Positions 10,441-25,253 are shown, counted from the first letter of the stretch. The stretch is 64,000 bases of DNA from Sipunculus nudus (GCA_026874595.1 CM049316.1:78651676-78715675); one strand, 5' to 3'. Notes: a model not told the origin generated them from the sequence alone. Numbers and translations are program-made.

Positions 10441-13400
10441 TATTACTATACAACCTTTTTTTTTAACGCCAGGCAAACATTGCCCCAATGTTAATATATC
10501 CGTATATACATTTCATGAAAATAAATGTATTCTTTGTTAGCAATGTATCTAAAACTTATTTGAAAATAGATAAGATCACAGTTACTCTGAGGTTTTCCTT
10601 GAAATTGTGCGTATTTATATTTTTCCATACGCTAATATTTTCCTAACGTTTTTCGAACATTAATCAGATGTTATTTAATATTGGGGAAATATTTGTATCG
10701 GACACCAGGACAACATTGCTCCAATGTTATTTTGTCCATATATACATCTCTTGAAAATAAACGTATTCCTTATTTGCGAATGTATTTGATACTTTTTGAA
10801 AACAAAAGTAAAATCCAGAGTTACCTTGTCGTAGTCTGTATTTACTTTGACCCATACTAACCTTTTCCAAACGTTATCTGACTATTGTTCGAATGTTACT
10901 CAATATTACTATAAAACATTTGTCTAACGTCAAGCAAACATCGCCCTAACGTATGTTTTCCATATTTATATTTCTCGAAAATAAATGTATTAACGGGTTT
11001 TTAATGTATTTAATACTTAATGAAAATAAAACATGAAATCCAAAATGTATCTTGAATTTCTTTTAAATGCAAATATAGTGTATTTTTACTTTGACTTTTG
11101 CTAACCTTTTCCGAACGTTATCCGACTATTGTTCGAATGTTATTCAATATTACTATATAACCTTTTTTTCTAACGCCAGGCAAACATTGCTCTAATGTTA
11201 TTATATCCATTTATACATTTCATGAAAATAAATTTATTCTTTTGTTAGGAATGTATCTAAAAGTTATAAGAAAATAGATAAGATCACAGTTACTCTGAGG
11301 TTTTCCTTGAAATTGTGCGTATTTATATTTTTCCATACGCTAATATTTTCCGAACGTTTTTCGAACATTAATCAGATGTTATTTAATATTGGGGAAATAT
11401 TTGTATCGGACGCCAGGACAACATTGCTCCAATGTTATTTTCTCCATATATACATCTCTTGAAAATAAACGTATTCTTTATTTGCGAATGTATTTGATAC
11501 TTTATGAAAACAAAAGTAAAATCCAGAGTTACCTTGTCGTAGTCTGTATTTACTTTGACCCATACTAACCTTTTCCAAACGTTATCAGACTATTGTTCGA
11601 ATGTTACTCAATATTACTATAAAACATTTGTCTAACGTCAAGCAAAATTCGCCCTAACGTATGTTTTCCATATTTATAGTTCTCGAAAATAAATGTATTC
11701 ACTGGTTTTTAATGTATTTAATACTTCATCAAAATAAAACATGAAATCCAAAATTTATCTTGAATTTCTTTTAAATGCAAATATAGTGTATTTTTACTTT
11801 GACTTTTGCTAACCTTTTCCGAACGTTATCCGACTATTGTTCGAACGTTATTCAACATTACTATATATCCTTTTTTTCTAACGCCAGGCAAACATTGCTC
11901 TAATGTTATTATATCCATATATGCATTTCATGAAAATAAATTTATTCTTTTGTTAGGAATGTATCTAAAACTTATTAGAAAATAGATAAGATCACAGTTA
12001 CTCTGAGGTTTTCCTTGAAATTGTGCGTATTTATATTTTTCCATACGCTAATATTTTCCGAACGTTTTTCGAACATTAATCAGATGTTATTTAATATTGG
12101 GGAAATATTTGTATCGGACACCAGGACAACATTGCTCCAATGTTATTTTGTCCATATATACATTTCTTGAAAATAAACGTATTCCTTATTTGCGAATGTA
12201 TTTGATACTTTTTGAAAACAAAAGTAAAATCCAGAGTTACCTTGTCGTAGTCTGTATTTACTTTGACCCATACTAACCTTTTCCAAACGTTATCAGACTA
12301 TTGTTCGAATGTTACTCAATATTACTATAAAACATTTGTCTAACGTCAAGCAAACATCGCCCTAACGTATGTTTTCCATATTTATAGTTCTCGAAAATAA
12401 ATGTATTCACTGGTTTTTAATGTATTTAATACTTCATGAAAATAAAACATGAAATCCAAAATTTATCTTGAATTTCTTTTAAATGCAAATATAGTGTATT
12501 TTTACTTTGACTTTTGCTAACCTTTTCCGAACGTTATCCGACTATTGTTCGAATGTTATTCAACATTACCATATAACCTTTTTTTCTAACGCCAGGCAAA
12601 CATTGCTCTAATGTTATTATATCCATATATGCATTTCATGAAAATAAATTTATTCTTTTGTTAGGAATGTATCTAAAACTTATTAGAAAATAGATAAGAT
12701 CACAGTTACTCTGAGTTTTTCCTTGAAATTGTGCGTATTTATATTTTTCCATACGCTAATATTTTCCGAACGTTTTTCGAACATTAATCAGATGTTATTT
12801 AATATTGGGGAAATATTTGTATCGGACACCAGGACAACATTGCTCCAATGTTATTTTGTCCATATATACATTTCTTGAAAATAAACGTATTCCTTATTTG
12901 CGAATGTATTTGATACTTTTTGAAAACAAAAGTAAAATCCAGAGTTACCTTGTCGTAGTCTGTATTTACTTTGACCCATACTAACCTTTTCCAAACGTTA
13001 TCTGACTATTGTTCGAATGTTACTCAATATTACTATAAAACATTTGTCTAACGTCAAGCAAACATCGCCCTAACGTATGTTTTCCATATTTATATTTCTC
13101 GAAAATAAATGTATTAACGGGTTTTTAATGTATTTAATACTTAATGAAAATAAAACATGAAATCCAAAATGTATCTTGAATTTCTTTTAAATGCAAATAT
13201 AGTGTATTTTTACTTTGACTTTTGCTAACCTTTTCCGAACGTTATCCGACTATTGTTCGAATGTTATTCAATATTACTATATAACCTTTTTTTCTAACGC
13301 CAGGCAAACATTGCTCTAATGTTATTATATCCATTTATACATTTCATGAAAATAAATTTATTCTTTTGTTAGGAATGTATCTAAAAGTTATAAGAAAATA

Positions 13401-16400
13401 GATAAGATCACAGTTACTCTGAGGTTTTCCTTGAAATTGTGCGTATTTATATTTTTCCATACGCTAATATTTTCCGAACGTTTTTCGAACATTAATCAGA
13501 TGTTATTTAATATTGGGGAAATATTTGTATCGGACGCCAGGACAACATTGCTCCAATGTTATTTTCTCCATATATACATCTCTTGAAAATAAACGTATTC
13601 TTTATTTGCGAATGTATTTGATACTTTATGAAAACAAAAGTAAAATCCAGAGTTCCTTGTCGTAGTCTGTATTTACTTTGACCCATACTAACCTTTTCCA
13701 AACGTTATCAGACTATTGTTCGAATGTTACTCAATATTACTATAAAACATTTGTCTAACGTCAAGCAAAATTCGCCCTAACGTATGTTTTCCATATTTAT
13801 AGTTCTCGAAAATAAATGTATTCACTGGTTTTTAATGTATTTAATACTTCATCAAAATAAAACATGAAATCCAAAATTTATCTTGAATTTCTTTTAAATG
13901 CAAATATAGTGTATTTTTACTTTGACTTTTGCTAACCTTTTCCGAACGTTATCCGACTATTGTTCGAACGTTATTCAACATTACTATATAACCTTTTTTT
14001 CTAACGCCAGGCAAACATTGCTCTAATGTTATTATATCCATATATGCATTTCATGAAAATAAATTTATTCTTTTGTTAGGAATGTATCTAAAACTTATTA
14101 GAAAATAGATAAGATCACAGTTACTCTGAGGTTTTCCTTGAAATTGTGCGTATTTATATTTTTCCATACGCTAATATTTTCCGAACGTTTTTCGAACATT
14201 AATCAGATGTTATTTAATATTGGGGAAATATTTGTATCGGACACCAGGACAACATTGCTCCAATGTTATTTTGTCCATATATACATTTCTTGAAAATAAA
14301 CGTATTCCTTATTTGCGAATGTATTTGATACTTTTTGAAAACAAAAGTAAAATCCAGAGTTACCTTGTCGTAGTCTGTATTTACTTTGACCCATACTAAC
14401 CTTTTCCAAACGTTATCAGACTATTGTTCGAATGTTACTCAATATTACTATAAAACATTTGTCTAACGTCAAGCAAACATCGCCCTAACGTATGTTTTCC
14501 ATATTTATAGTTCTCGAAAATAAATGTATTCACTGGTTTTTAATGTATTTAATACTTCATGAAAATAAAACATGAAATCCAAAATTTATCTTGAATTTCT
14601 TTTAAATGCAAATATAGTGTATTTTTACTTTGACTTTTGCTAACCTTTTCCGAACGTTATCCGACTATTGTTCGAATGTTATTCAACATTACCATATAAC
14701 CTTTTTTTCTAACGCCAGGCAAACATTGCTCTAATGTTATTATATCCATATATGCATTTCATGAAAATAAATTTATTCTTTTGTTAGGAATGTATCTAAA
14801 ACTTATTAGAAAATAGATAAGATCACAGTTACTCTGAGGTTTTCCTTGAAATTGTGCGTATTTATATTTTTCCATACGCTAATATTTTCCGAACGTTTTT
14901 CGAACATTAATCAGATGTTATTTAATATTGGGGAAATATTTGTATCGGACACCAGGACAACATTGCTCCAATGTTATTTTGTCCTTATATACATTTCTTG
15001 AAAATAAACGTATTCCTTATTTGCGAATGTATTTGATACTTTTTGAAAACAAAAGTAAAATCCAGAGTTACCTTGTCGTAGTCTGTATTTACTTTGACCC
15101 ATACTAACCTTTTCCAAACGTTATCTGACTATTGTTCGAATGTTACTCAATATTACTATAAAACATTTGTCTAACGTCAAGCAAACATCGCCCTAACGTA
15201 TGTTTTCCATATTTATATTTCTCGAAAATAAATGTATTAACAGGTTTTTAATGTATTTAATACTTCATGAAAATAAAACATGAAATCCAAAATGTATCTT
15301 GAATTTCTTTTAAATGCAAATATAGTGTATTTTTACTTTGACTTTTGCTAACCTTTTCCGAACGTTATCCGACTATTGTTCGAATGTTATTCAATATTAC
15401 TATATAACCTTTTTTTCTAACGCCAGGCAAACATTGCTCTAATGTTATTATATCCATTTATACATTTCATGAAAATAAATTTATTCTTTTGTTAGGAATG
15501 TATCTAAAAGTTATAAGAAAATAGATAAGATCACAGTTACTCTGAGGTTTTCCTTGAAATTGTGCGTATTTATATTTTTCCATACGCTAATATTTTCCGA
15601 ACGTTTTTCGAACATTAATCAGATGTTATTTAATATAGGGGAAATATTTGTATCGGACGCCAGGACAACATTGCTCCAATGTTATTTTCTCCATATATAC
15701 ATCTCTTGAAAATAAACGTATTCTTTATTTGCGAATGTATTTGATACTTTATGAAAACAAAAGTAAAATCCAGAGTTACCTTGTCGTAGTCTGTATTTAC
15801 TTTGACCCATACTAACCTTTTCCAAACGTTATCAGACTATTGTTCGAATGTTACTCAATATTACTATAAAACATTTGTCTAACGTCAAGCAAAATTCGCC
15901 CTAACGTATGTTTTCCATATTTATAGTTCTCGAAAATAAATGTATTCACTGGTTTTTAATGTATTTAATACTTCATCAAAATAAAACATGAAATCCAAAA
16001 TTTATCTTGAATTTCTTTTAAATGCAAATATAGTGTATTTTTACTTTGACTTTTGCTAACCTTTTCCGAACGTTATCCGACTATTGTTCGAACGTTATTC
16101 AACATTACTATATAACCTTTTTTTCTAACGCCAGGCAAACATTGCTCTAATGTTATTATATCCATATATGCATTTCATGAAAATAAATTTATTCTTTTGT
16201 TAGGAATGTATCTAAAACTTATTAGAAAATAGATAAGATCACAGTTACTCTGAGGTTTTCCTTGAAATTGTGCGTATTTATATTTTTCCATACGCTAATA
16301 TTTTCCGAACGTTTTTCGAACATTAATCAGATGTTATTTAATATTGGGGAAATATTTGTATCGGACGCCAGGACAACATTGCTCCAATGTTATTTTGTCC

Positions 16401-19400
16401 ATATATACATTTCTTGAAAATAAACGTATTCCTTATTTGCGAATGTATTTGATACTTTTTGAAAACAAAAGTAAAATCCAGAGTTACCTTGTCGTAGTCT
16501 GTATTTACTTTGACCCATACTAACCTTTTCCAAACGTTATCAGACTATTGTTCGAATGTTACTCAATATTACTATAAAACATTTGTCTAACGTCAAGCAA
16601 ACATCGCCCTAACGTATGTTTTCCATATTTATAGTTCTCGAAAATAAATGTATTCACTGGTTTTTAATGTATTTAATACTTCATGAAAATAAAACATGAA
16701 ATCCAAAATTTATCTTGAATTTCTTTTAAATGCAAATATAGTGTATTTTTACTTTGACTTTTGCTAACCTTTTCCGAACGTTATCCGACTATTGTTCGAA
16801 TGTTATTCAACATTACCATATAACCTTTTTTTCTAACGCCAGGCAAACATTGCTCTAATGTTATTATATCCATATATGCATTTCATGAAAATAAATTTAT
16901 TCTTTTGTTAGGAATGTATCTAAAACTTATTAGAAAATAGATAAGATCACAGTTACTCTGAGGTTTTCCTTGAAATTGTGCGTATTTATATTTTTCCATA
17001 CGCTAATATTTTCCGAACGTTTTTCGAACATTAATCAGATGTTATTTAATATTGGGGAAATATTTGTATCGGACACCAGGACAACATTGCTCCAATGTTA
17101 TTTTGTCCATATATACATTTCTTGAAAATAAACGTATTCCTTATTTGCGAATGTATTTGATACTTTTTGAAAACAAAAGTAAAATCCAGAGTTACCTTGT
17201 CGTAGTCTGTATTTACTTTGACCCATACTAACCTTTTCCAAACGTTATCTGACTATTGTTCGAATGTTACTCAATATTACTATAAAACATTTGTCTAACG
17301 TCAAGCAAACATCGCCCTAACGTATGTTTTCCATATTTATATTTCTCGAAAATAAATGTATTAACAGGTTTTTAATGTATTTAATACTTAATGAAAATAA
17401 AACATGAAATCCAAAATGTATCTTGAATTTCTTTTAAATGCAAATATAGTGTATTTTTACTTTGACTTTTGCTAACCTTTTCCGAACGTTATCCGACTAT
17501 TGTTCGAATGTTATTCAATATTACTATATAACCTTTTTTTCTAACTCCAGGCAAACATTGCTCTAATGTTATTATATCCATTTATACATTTCATGAAAAT
17601 AAATTTATTCTTTTGTTAGGAATGTATCTAAAAGTTATAAGAAAATAGATAAGATCACAGTTACTCTGAGGTTTTCCTTGAAATTGTGCGTATTTATATT
17701 TTTCCATACGCTAATATTTTCCGAACGTTTTTCGAACATTAATCAGATGTTATTTAATATTGGGGAAATATTTGTATCGGACGCCCGGACAACATTGCTC
17801 CAATGTTATTTTCTCCATATATACATCTCTTGAAAATAAACGTATTCTTTATTTGCGAATGTATTTGATACTTTATGAAAACAAAAGTAAAATCCAGAGT
17901 TACCTTGTCGTAGTCTGTATTTACTTTGACCCATACTAACCTTTTCCAAACGTTATCAGACTATTGTTCGAATGTTACTCAATATTACTATAAAACATTT
18001 GTCTAACGTCAAGCAAACATCGCCCTAACGTATGTTTTCCATATTTATAGTTCTCGAAAATAAATGTGTTCACTGGTTTTTAATGTATTTAATACTTCAT
18101 GAAAATAAAACATGAAATCCAAAATTTATCTTGAATTTCTTTTAAATGCAAATATAGTGTATTTTTACTTTGACTTTTGCTAACCTTTTCCGAACGTTAT
18201 CCGACTATTGTTCGAACGTTATTCAACATTACTATATAACCTTTTTTTCTAACGCCAGGCAAACATTGCTCTAATGTTATTATATCCATATATGCATTTC
18301 ATGAAAATAAATTTATTCTTTTGTTAGGAATGTATCTAAAACTTATTAGAAAATAGATAAGATCACAGTTACTCTGAGGTTTTCCTTGAAATTGTGCGTA
18401 TTTATATTTTTCCATACGCTAATATTTTCCGAACGTTTTTCGAACATTAATCAGATGTTATTTAATATTGGGGAAATATTTGTATCGGACGCCAGGACAA
18501 CATTGCTCCAATGTTATTTTCTCCATATATACATTTCTTGAAAATAAACGTATTCTTTATTTGCGAATGTATTTGATACTTTATGAAAACAAAAGTAAAA
18601 TCCAGAGTTACCTTGTCGTAGTCTGTATTTACTTTGACCCATACTAACCTTTTCCAAACGTTATCTGACTATTGTTCGAATGTGACTCAATATTACTATA
18701 AAACATTTGTCTAACGTCAAGCAAACATCGCCCTAACGTATGTTTTCCATATTTATAGTTCTCGAAAATAAATGTATTCACTGGTTTTTAATGTATTTAA
18801 TACTTCATGAAAATAAAACATGAAATCCAAAATTTATCTTGAATTTCTTTTAAATGCAAATATAATGTATTTTTACTTTGACTTTTGCTAACCTTTTCCG
18901 AACGTTATCCGACTATTGTTCGAAAGTTATTCAATATTACTATACAACCTTTTTTTCTAACGCCAGGCAAACATTGCTCTAATGTTATTATATCCATATA
19001 TGCATTTCATGAAAATAAATTTATTCTTTTGTTAGGAATGTATCTAAAACTTATTAGAAAATAGATAAGATCACAGTTACTCTGAGGTTTTCCTTGAAAT
19101 TGTGCGTATTTATATTTTTCCATACGCTAATATTTTCCGAACGTTTTTCGAACATTAATCAGATGTTATTTAATATTGGGGAAATATTTGTATCGGACGC
19201 CAGGACAACATTGCTCCAATGTTATTTTCTCCATATATACATCTCTTGAAAATAAACGTATTCTTTATTTGCGAATGTATTTGATACTTTATGAAAACAA
19301 AAGTAAAATCCAGAGTTACCTTGTCGTAGTCTGTATTTACTTTGACCCATACTAACCTTTTCCAAACGTTATCTGACTATTGTTCGAATGTTACTCAATA

Positions 19401-19560
19401 TTACTATAAAACATTTGTCTAACGTCAAGCAAACATCGCCCTAACGTATGTTTTCCATATTTATAGTTCTCGAAAATAAATGTATTCACTGGTTTTTAAT
19501 GTATTTAATACTTCGTGAAAATAAAACATGAAATCCAAAATTTATCTTGTAATTTCTTTA
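10441..19560. repeat. Higher-order satellite array, 708-bp units in 2124-bp triplets
   Basis: The marker CGCCCTAAC occurs at 10942, 11650, 12358, 13066, 13773, 14481, 15189, 15897, 16605, 17313, 18021, 18729 and 19437: thirteen occurrences, 708 bp apart (one interval is 707). Each 708-bp unit consists of three related subunits of about 225-246 bp. Diagnostic variants (for example TTAACGGG or TTAACAGG versus TTCACTGG after AATGTA near 10990, 13114, 15237 and 17361) recur every third unit, giving a 2124-bp higher-order period. Subunits share a core with CGAACGTT, TTCGAA and a GAAAATAAA run. No protein or RNA gene was seen. Confidence 0.95.
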
Positions 19561-21083
19561 ACATGCAAATTCAGTCTATTTTTACTTCGACCTTTGCTAA
19601 CATTTTCCGAACGTTATCCGACTATTGTTCGAATGTTATTAAATATATAACTATATAACACTTTTACCAACGCCAGGCAAACATTGCTCTAGTGTTAATT
19701 TGTCCATATTAATATTTCTCGAAAATAAATGGATTCAATGGTTTGCAATGTATTGGATACTTCATAAAAACAAAAATGAAATCCAATTATTGTCTTGTCA
19801 TTTCTTTTAAATGCAAATTCAGTGTATTTTTACTTTGAACTTTGCTAACTTTTTCCGAACGTTGTCTGATTATTGTTCGAATGTTATTTAATATTACTAT
19901 ATAACATTTTTTTCTAACGCCAGACAAACATTGCTCTAATGTTAATATATATCCATATATACATTTCATGAAAATAATGTATTCTTTTGTTATGAAAGTA
20001 TAAAAACAAAGATAAGATCGAATTTATTCTGAGGTTTCTTTGAAATTGAGCGTATTTATTTTTTTCCATCGGCTTATATTTTCCTAATGTTTCCCGAACA
20101 TCAATCAGATGTTATTTATTGTTGGAATAATATTTTTATCTGACGCCAGGACAACATAGCTCCAATGTTATTTTGTCCACATATATATCTCTCTTGAAAA
20201 TAAATGTAATCTTTATTTGCGAATGTTTTTGATACTTTATGAAAACAAAAGTAAAATCCAGAGTTACCTTGCCGTAGACTGTATTTACTTTGACCCATAC
20301 TAACCTTTTCCAAACGTTATCTGAGTATTGTTTGAATGTTACTCAATATTACTATATAACATCTTCTATCGTCAAGCAAACATTGCCTTAACGTATGTTT
20401 TCCATATTTATATTTCTCGAAAATAAATGTATTCACTGGTTTGGAATGTATTGGATACTTCATAAAAACAAAAATTGAAATCCAAAACTTATCTTGTCAT
20501 TTCTTTTAAATGCTTATTCCGTGTATTTTTAACCTTTTCCGAATGTTATCCGTTTATTGTTCGAATGTTATTTAATAAAACTATGTAACATTGTTTTCTA
20601 ACGCCAGGCAAACATTGCTCTAATGTTACTTTGTCCATATATACATTTTATAAAAATAATTTTATTCTTCAATTAGATATGTATCTAAAACTTAAAGGAT
20701 AAGGTCCATATTAACCTTGATTTTTTTTAAAATTCAATTGAGCGTATTTATATATATTCCATATATGCATGCTAACACGTTCTTTATGTTTTTCGAGCAT
20801 TAATCAAATTTCATTTAATGTTGGTTTCTTATTTTTCTAACGTCAAAGCAAACATTGCAATTATTTAAATTTTCCCAGATATAAATTGCTTGAAAATAAA
20901 TGTTTTCATTAAAGTGGACTATGTATCTGATACTTTATATGAAAACAAAAATGAAACCCCAAGTTACCTTGTCCTTTCTTAAATGCAAACTGAGTGTATC
21001 ATTATGGTCTGTATAAGGATTAATTATTAAACCGAAAACGTATATCCGACACTTCATATGAAAAGTATAAAACCACAGATCCG
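19561..21083. repeat. Diverged right edge of the satellite (inside left arm)
   Basis: Subunits of the same family continue with increasing divergence and indels (for example 19680, 19920, 20140, 20370, 20610) until similarity fades near 21083. Mirror copy at about 50003-51525. Confidence 0.85.
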
Positions 21084-21639
21084 ATGATGTGTGATATAAT
21101 TTAATTTATTGATTTATGCACTGTTATTTCTACATTTTATGTGTGTTCAAGGCATTAGTGGTATTATTTCAACATAAGCACTGCTAACTCTCTAATTTGT
21201 TCCGGCTCCCTTGAACTATTTATTTATATAATGGGAACATAATAAGTTTAATTTATTGTGGAACTGTTTACTTCTGCATAAATTGTTGAAAACGGGGTAT
21301 TATCGGACAAGTTATCAAGTTATGATTCAGGTAGTAGCACAGACAACATTAAATTTGATAGAACGGGGTGACATTTTCCCCATGGTCCCCCCCTCCCCCC
21401 CCCCCCCCCCCCCCACCTTCATCACCACACTCCTCTCTCACACACAGGCGGGCATATGATTTACGGCCTGTCAGCCATAGGGTTCAAAGCTTTCTTTAAG
21501 ATAACTTTGCCAGCTCATCTAGGTTTGACTTATTTCGGGCTCTATATAAAATCGATTTATAATCGAGCCAAACCTGGTCTATATCTAGGTTTGAAAATGA
21601 ATGTCTGCAGTATACTCTTCCAGTAAACTGATGTTGGAA

Positions 21640-21686
<47 letters not shown>

Positions 21687-22380
21687 GTCACATTCAGGCC
21701 CAGACACCCATAAAAAAACATGAGATGTCAGTTGTTTGATCTTGGACCGCACTGGGGCCAATAATTTTATTAATTATACCGCACCTCAAAAAAGACAAAA
21801 TAATATCATATAAGAAATAAAACCCAGGTATGGTGGAGTAACCGCCATACACAAACATGTACATGTATAAGAGACTTAAAAACAATCATGGAGGAGGGAG
21901 GGAGGGATGACGGGTAAAGAAAGCAGTGATGCATGCATAGGACCGGCTGAGTCAATGCTGTCCTTTGCTATATACTGGGGGTATGACCTGTATGTACCTA
22001 CCAGAATATATATAATATATTTATTCATGGTGTTCGTTGGATATTTTGTACAGCATTTTCCGCTCAGTATTTCTCTCTCCATTTAGATATAGATATAGCT
22101 TATATACATATATATTTCCCTATAGGTCTGATAAAGTTGTAGAGTCGAATTATAATAAACACGTTTCAATTGCTGTTATAATAAGGCCTATATTTGGTGT
22201 TCAGATTGAACAACGATAACGTCTTGAATCTGAAAGACAATTAAAATTAAACTGAAACCTTCACATACTAGTATTTAGTCCTCGTCCGATTTCTAGGCCT
22301 ATTATTTTTTTAACAAGCAGCTAACACGGTTTAGTTGTCAGTTAATAAACTTCAGGGAACCATTTCTGAACAAATATTGT
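21084..22380. other. Low-complexity stretch with no gene seen (left arm)
   Basis: Contains a C-rich run (about 21388-21416), a TA microsatellite (21642-21683) and AT-rich DNA. Short open frames here are not protein-like. The mirror region is about 48686-50002. Confidence 0.6.
21642..21683. repeat. TA microsatellite, left arm
   Basis: About 42 bp of alternating TA. The right-arm equivalent at 49383-49450 is about 68 bp, one of the clear length differences between the arms. Confidence 0.95.
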
Positions 22381-22388
22381 CATTTATC

Positions 22389-22479
22389 TGACGTCACGAT
22401 TTTGACCAATCACCGTTCACCTAGCTTTGGCGTGAAGAAATGAACCAGCGTGAAGCGGGGCAGGAAATCTGACATCAAA
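22389..22479 (+). pseudogene. Decayed promoter and first-exon candidate, left arm
   Basis: Mirror of the right-arm candidate (48577-48676). The CRE TGACGTCA (22389-22396) and CCAAT (22406-22410) remain, but the E2F-like site reads TTTGGCGTGAA (22426-22436) instead of TTTGGCGGGAA. After ATG at 22440 the frame meets TGA after ten codons. A 10-bp segment (22470-22479) replaces 31 bp of the right arm, removing the splice donor. If the right arm holds a real first exon, this is its dead copy. Confidence 0.4.
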
Positions 22480-24409
22480 TTCTGGCCATATAGAATAACA
22501 TAACATATTCACTGTGATTCTTCTTTAAAACCTTATAAAGCCACCCACTAACAGTTTTCTTCAGATGAAAATAATGTCATTATTTTCGGTGAATGCGTTA
22601 GGTTATCGCTTATGCCTTTATTATCGCTCACGTGTGTTATTTATAATTAATGTGGGTCTGATTAAAAGGCGGACTTAAATATTGATCCAAATGGACACAA
22701 AGGGACGTGAAGATTGACCTAAACAGGCCCTAACATCAGTTTGTTTTAAAGAGAGAAAATATTTATGACAGGTTAAATTTCTCATGAAACTGCCTGAGCC
22801 GAATATTTCACCCCTAAGATTTCAGAAGCAGACATCAAATACATGTCTATAGGCCTAATTACCTAGTGTGAAAATAACCGTGACAACGCAAGAAAATAGA
22901 AAATTGTATTAATAAATAAATATTTTTAGAATTAAGTACTTTATAGTAGGCCTACTATAACAACTTATCAACCATGCGAATATATACCTAATTATACCTA
23001 ATTTATCCAGAACAATTTGAATGACATGTCTATAGTGTCAAAATATGTAACTTTGTTCAAAGTAAAAGAAAAACCAGAACTACAAAGAAACATATAGGAT
23101 GCATGTAAGAGTAATGGTAAGACTGTTGTCACCAATTTGGATATTAATGGTAGGACAAATAACCATCTTCTATTATATTGACCCATGCAATCCTATGCAG
23201 AGCTGATGTAAATTACTTTCTAAACTTACAAACATATAACTTTTATATAATATATTGGGTGTGGAAATACTTAAGCATTCTTTATCTCAATTCAAGGAGG
23301 GGGAAGTGGAAATAAGTACTTCCCTTTAGTATATGTGTAAGTTAAAAATATAATATCAAAATGGATACCTGTGTCTGTGAAAAATTAGTCTTGATAGAAA
23401 TGGCAGAAAGAAAATACTAGCAGAACTAAACATTCAAAGTTGATGAAAGTTTCTAGACATTATAATGAAAAGTCACCCTCATTTCTTTAATAGATGAAGG
23501 CAAATAGAGCCAAACATATTCAGTTATAACTGACAGGCTTTGTAAACTTAGTGATAAAGGGCCCTGCACATAACCAGAGCCCAAAAGGATACTCTCCAGT
23601 TCACACTGCAGCCGATATGGTTGACCAGAAAACTGAGACAAGAGTCAATAGCCGTCTGTGGCTCACTTGAGCTGGCAGCTGAAATTGCCAGAAATCAGTG
23701 GTGGCTGATACAAGTATGTCCCTAAATCTTTTTTAGCTCAATTGCATGCCTTTTTTATAATACCATGTTCCTGAGAAAGTTACATATTTAATTCAAGAAA
23801 ACAAGGAAAATCATATGACAAGAAAAACAAGTCTAAAAACTTTTTGAGGCAATTCTGAATGATTTAGCAAATTATGTTTAGCTGTGCAAACTCATTGCAA
23901 GCTTGTTAATGAATTAATCACATGTTTTAGAAATGTAAATTATCACAGTAAATAAAATGTGTAAAATACATAAAAAAGTAAATTAAATATTTTGGAATAG
24001 TATTTAGTTTATAATTAAATTTCCATACAAAAGTAATGTCTTAGCAAGCCTGCCAGAAGTACAAGAAAAAACCTGATGTAGTGAAGTATGTATGCATATG
24101 TGTGAATAAACGATTATTTTTTCAATAATTCAAGTGGTGAAGAGTTGCTCTGACACCTTTAAAAGTATGGTGTTTAGTATATTATGGCAACTGCACACTG
24201 CAAAGGCACACAGAAGTTTCAATATATTTATAACTTTTAAATATTAAAATTCACCTATTAAAACTAAACACGAAGCTGAATTCATACCAAAATTATTGCC
24301 ATGACTACAAAAGCAATACTTAAACCTCATCATATTTTATAGTGCATGATTTATGTATGAGCTTGAGTTAAAAAAATAAAAAGTGTAACATTTTTTTCTT
24401 TATTATACA
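22480..24409. other. AT-rich stretch, no gene seen
   Basis: No convincing coding region, RNA gene or recognised element. Mirror of about 46635-48564 in the right arm. Confidence 0.5.
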
Positions 24410-24930
24410 CCCATCATATGATGGGAGTATTTTGGTATACCCACTGTCTGTCCATTAACTATTAGTGTCGCTGGAATAATTTACTAGGGCTTTGATGGAT
24501 TTTCATCAAACTCACCATAACTACATACCAACAGATTATCTCACCTGAGTTGGATGATGGGCAGTATTTATTATGTTCAAAGGTCAATATGCTACTTTGT
24601 GGTTTTGCTGTGATAACATGCAGAGAATATGAGGGATTTTGATAAAACTCATCAGAAATGTTAATATAATAACTCACCAAAGTTTGATTTTCTTAAAAAA
24701 AATCCATATGTATTTTATGAGATCAGACCACTGCACTTTGGTGACTTGCCAAAAATCATATGGATTTTCATGGAACTCATTATACATATTTATTAATAGA
24801 GTTTCTACCCTGAATTACATTCTCATCAAATTTCACAAATATTCAATGGGGTCAGGGGTCATCAGATACACAACAGGCGTATTATGCATGTTTGCCTTGC
24901 TCTTGTATTTGATTTGTTAACGTCAAAGTT
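24400..24930 (+). repeat. Repeat starting at a CCCATCATATGATGGG palindrome
   Basis: A perfect 16-bp palindrome CCCATCATATGATGGG at 24410-24425 heads a stretch with several repeats of a phrase resembling GATTTTCATGAAACTCAT (24490, 24640, 24760). I associate this style with a widespread mollusc repeat, from memory only. Mirror copy about 46115-46646. Confidence 0.55.
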
Positions 24931-25234
24931 AATGCACAAAAAAAAACTCAAACATTTGGTTTAATCTGAGAAAAATGTAAGGGTTTGTTATATGTGAGTA
25001 ATGTAAATTGAAATAAATCATTTGAACATTTGGGTCCTATATTGGTCTGTTAGGGTCACCAATCACATCCGTTTCGGTCCATTGGGGGGGACTGTTTTGG
25101 GTCCATTTGGGTTGTTGGGGTAATTAGACCCATTTCTGTTTCATTTCTTAATGTCTTAACAATATTTTGAATTAAGCGTATCTCGATTTAAACTCTGATA
25201 CCCATTGCCAGGGGAAAACTGTAAAGATTTAAAT

Positions 25235-25253
25235 GGGGGGGGGGGGGGGGGGG
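25235..25253. repeat. Poly-G run
   Basis: 19 G in a row; the right-arm mirror is 18 C at 45792-45809. Such runs are prone to length error in sequencing. Confidence 0.9.

Noticed and set aside
10441-19560. Possible CRISPR-like or bacterial repeat array
   Set aside because: Units are 708 bp without short repeat-spacer alternation and the surroundings are clearly animal.
21256-21459. Open frame encoding a proline run
   Set aside because: The prolines come from a poly-C run; the mirror copy differs in run length and frame.
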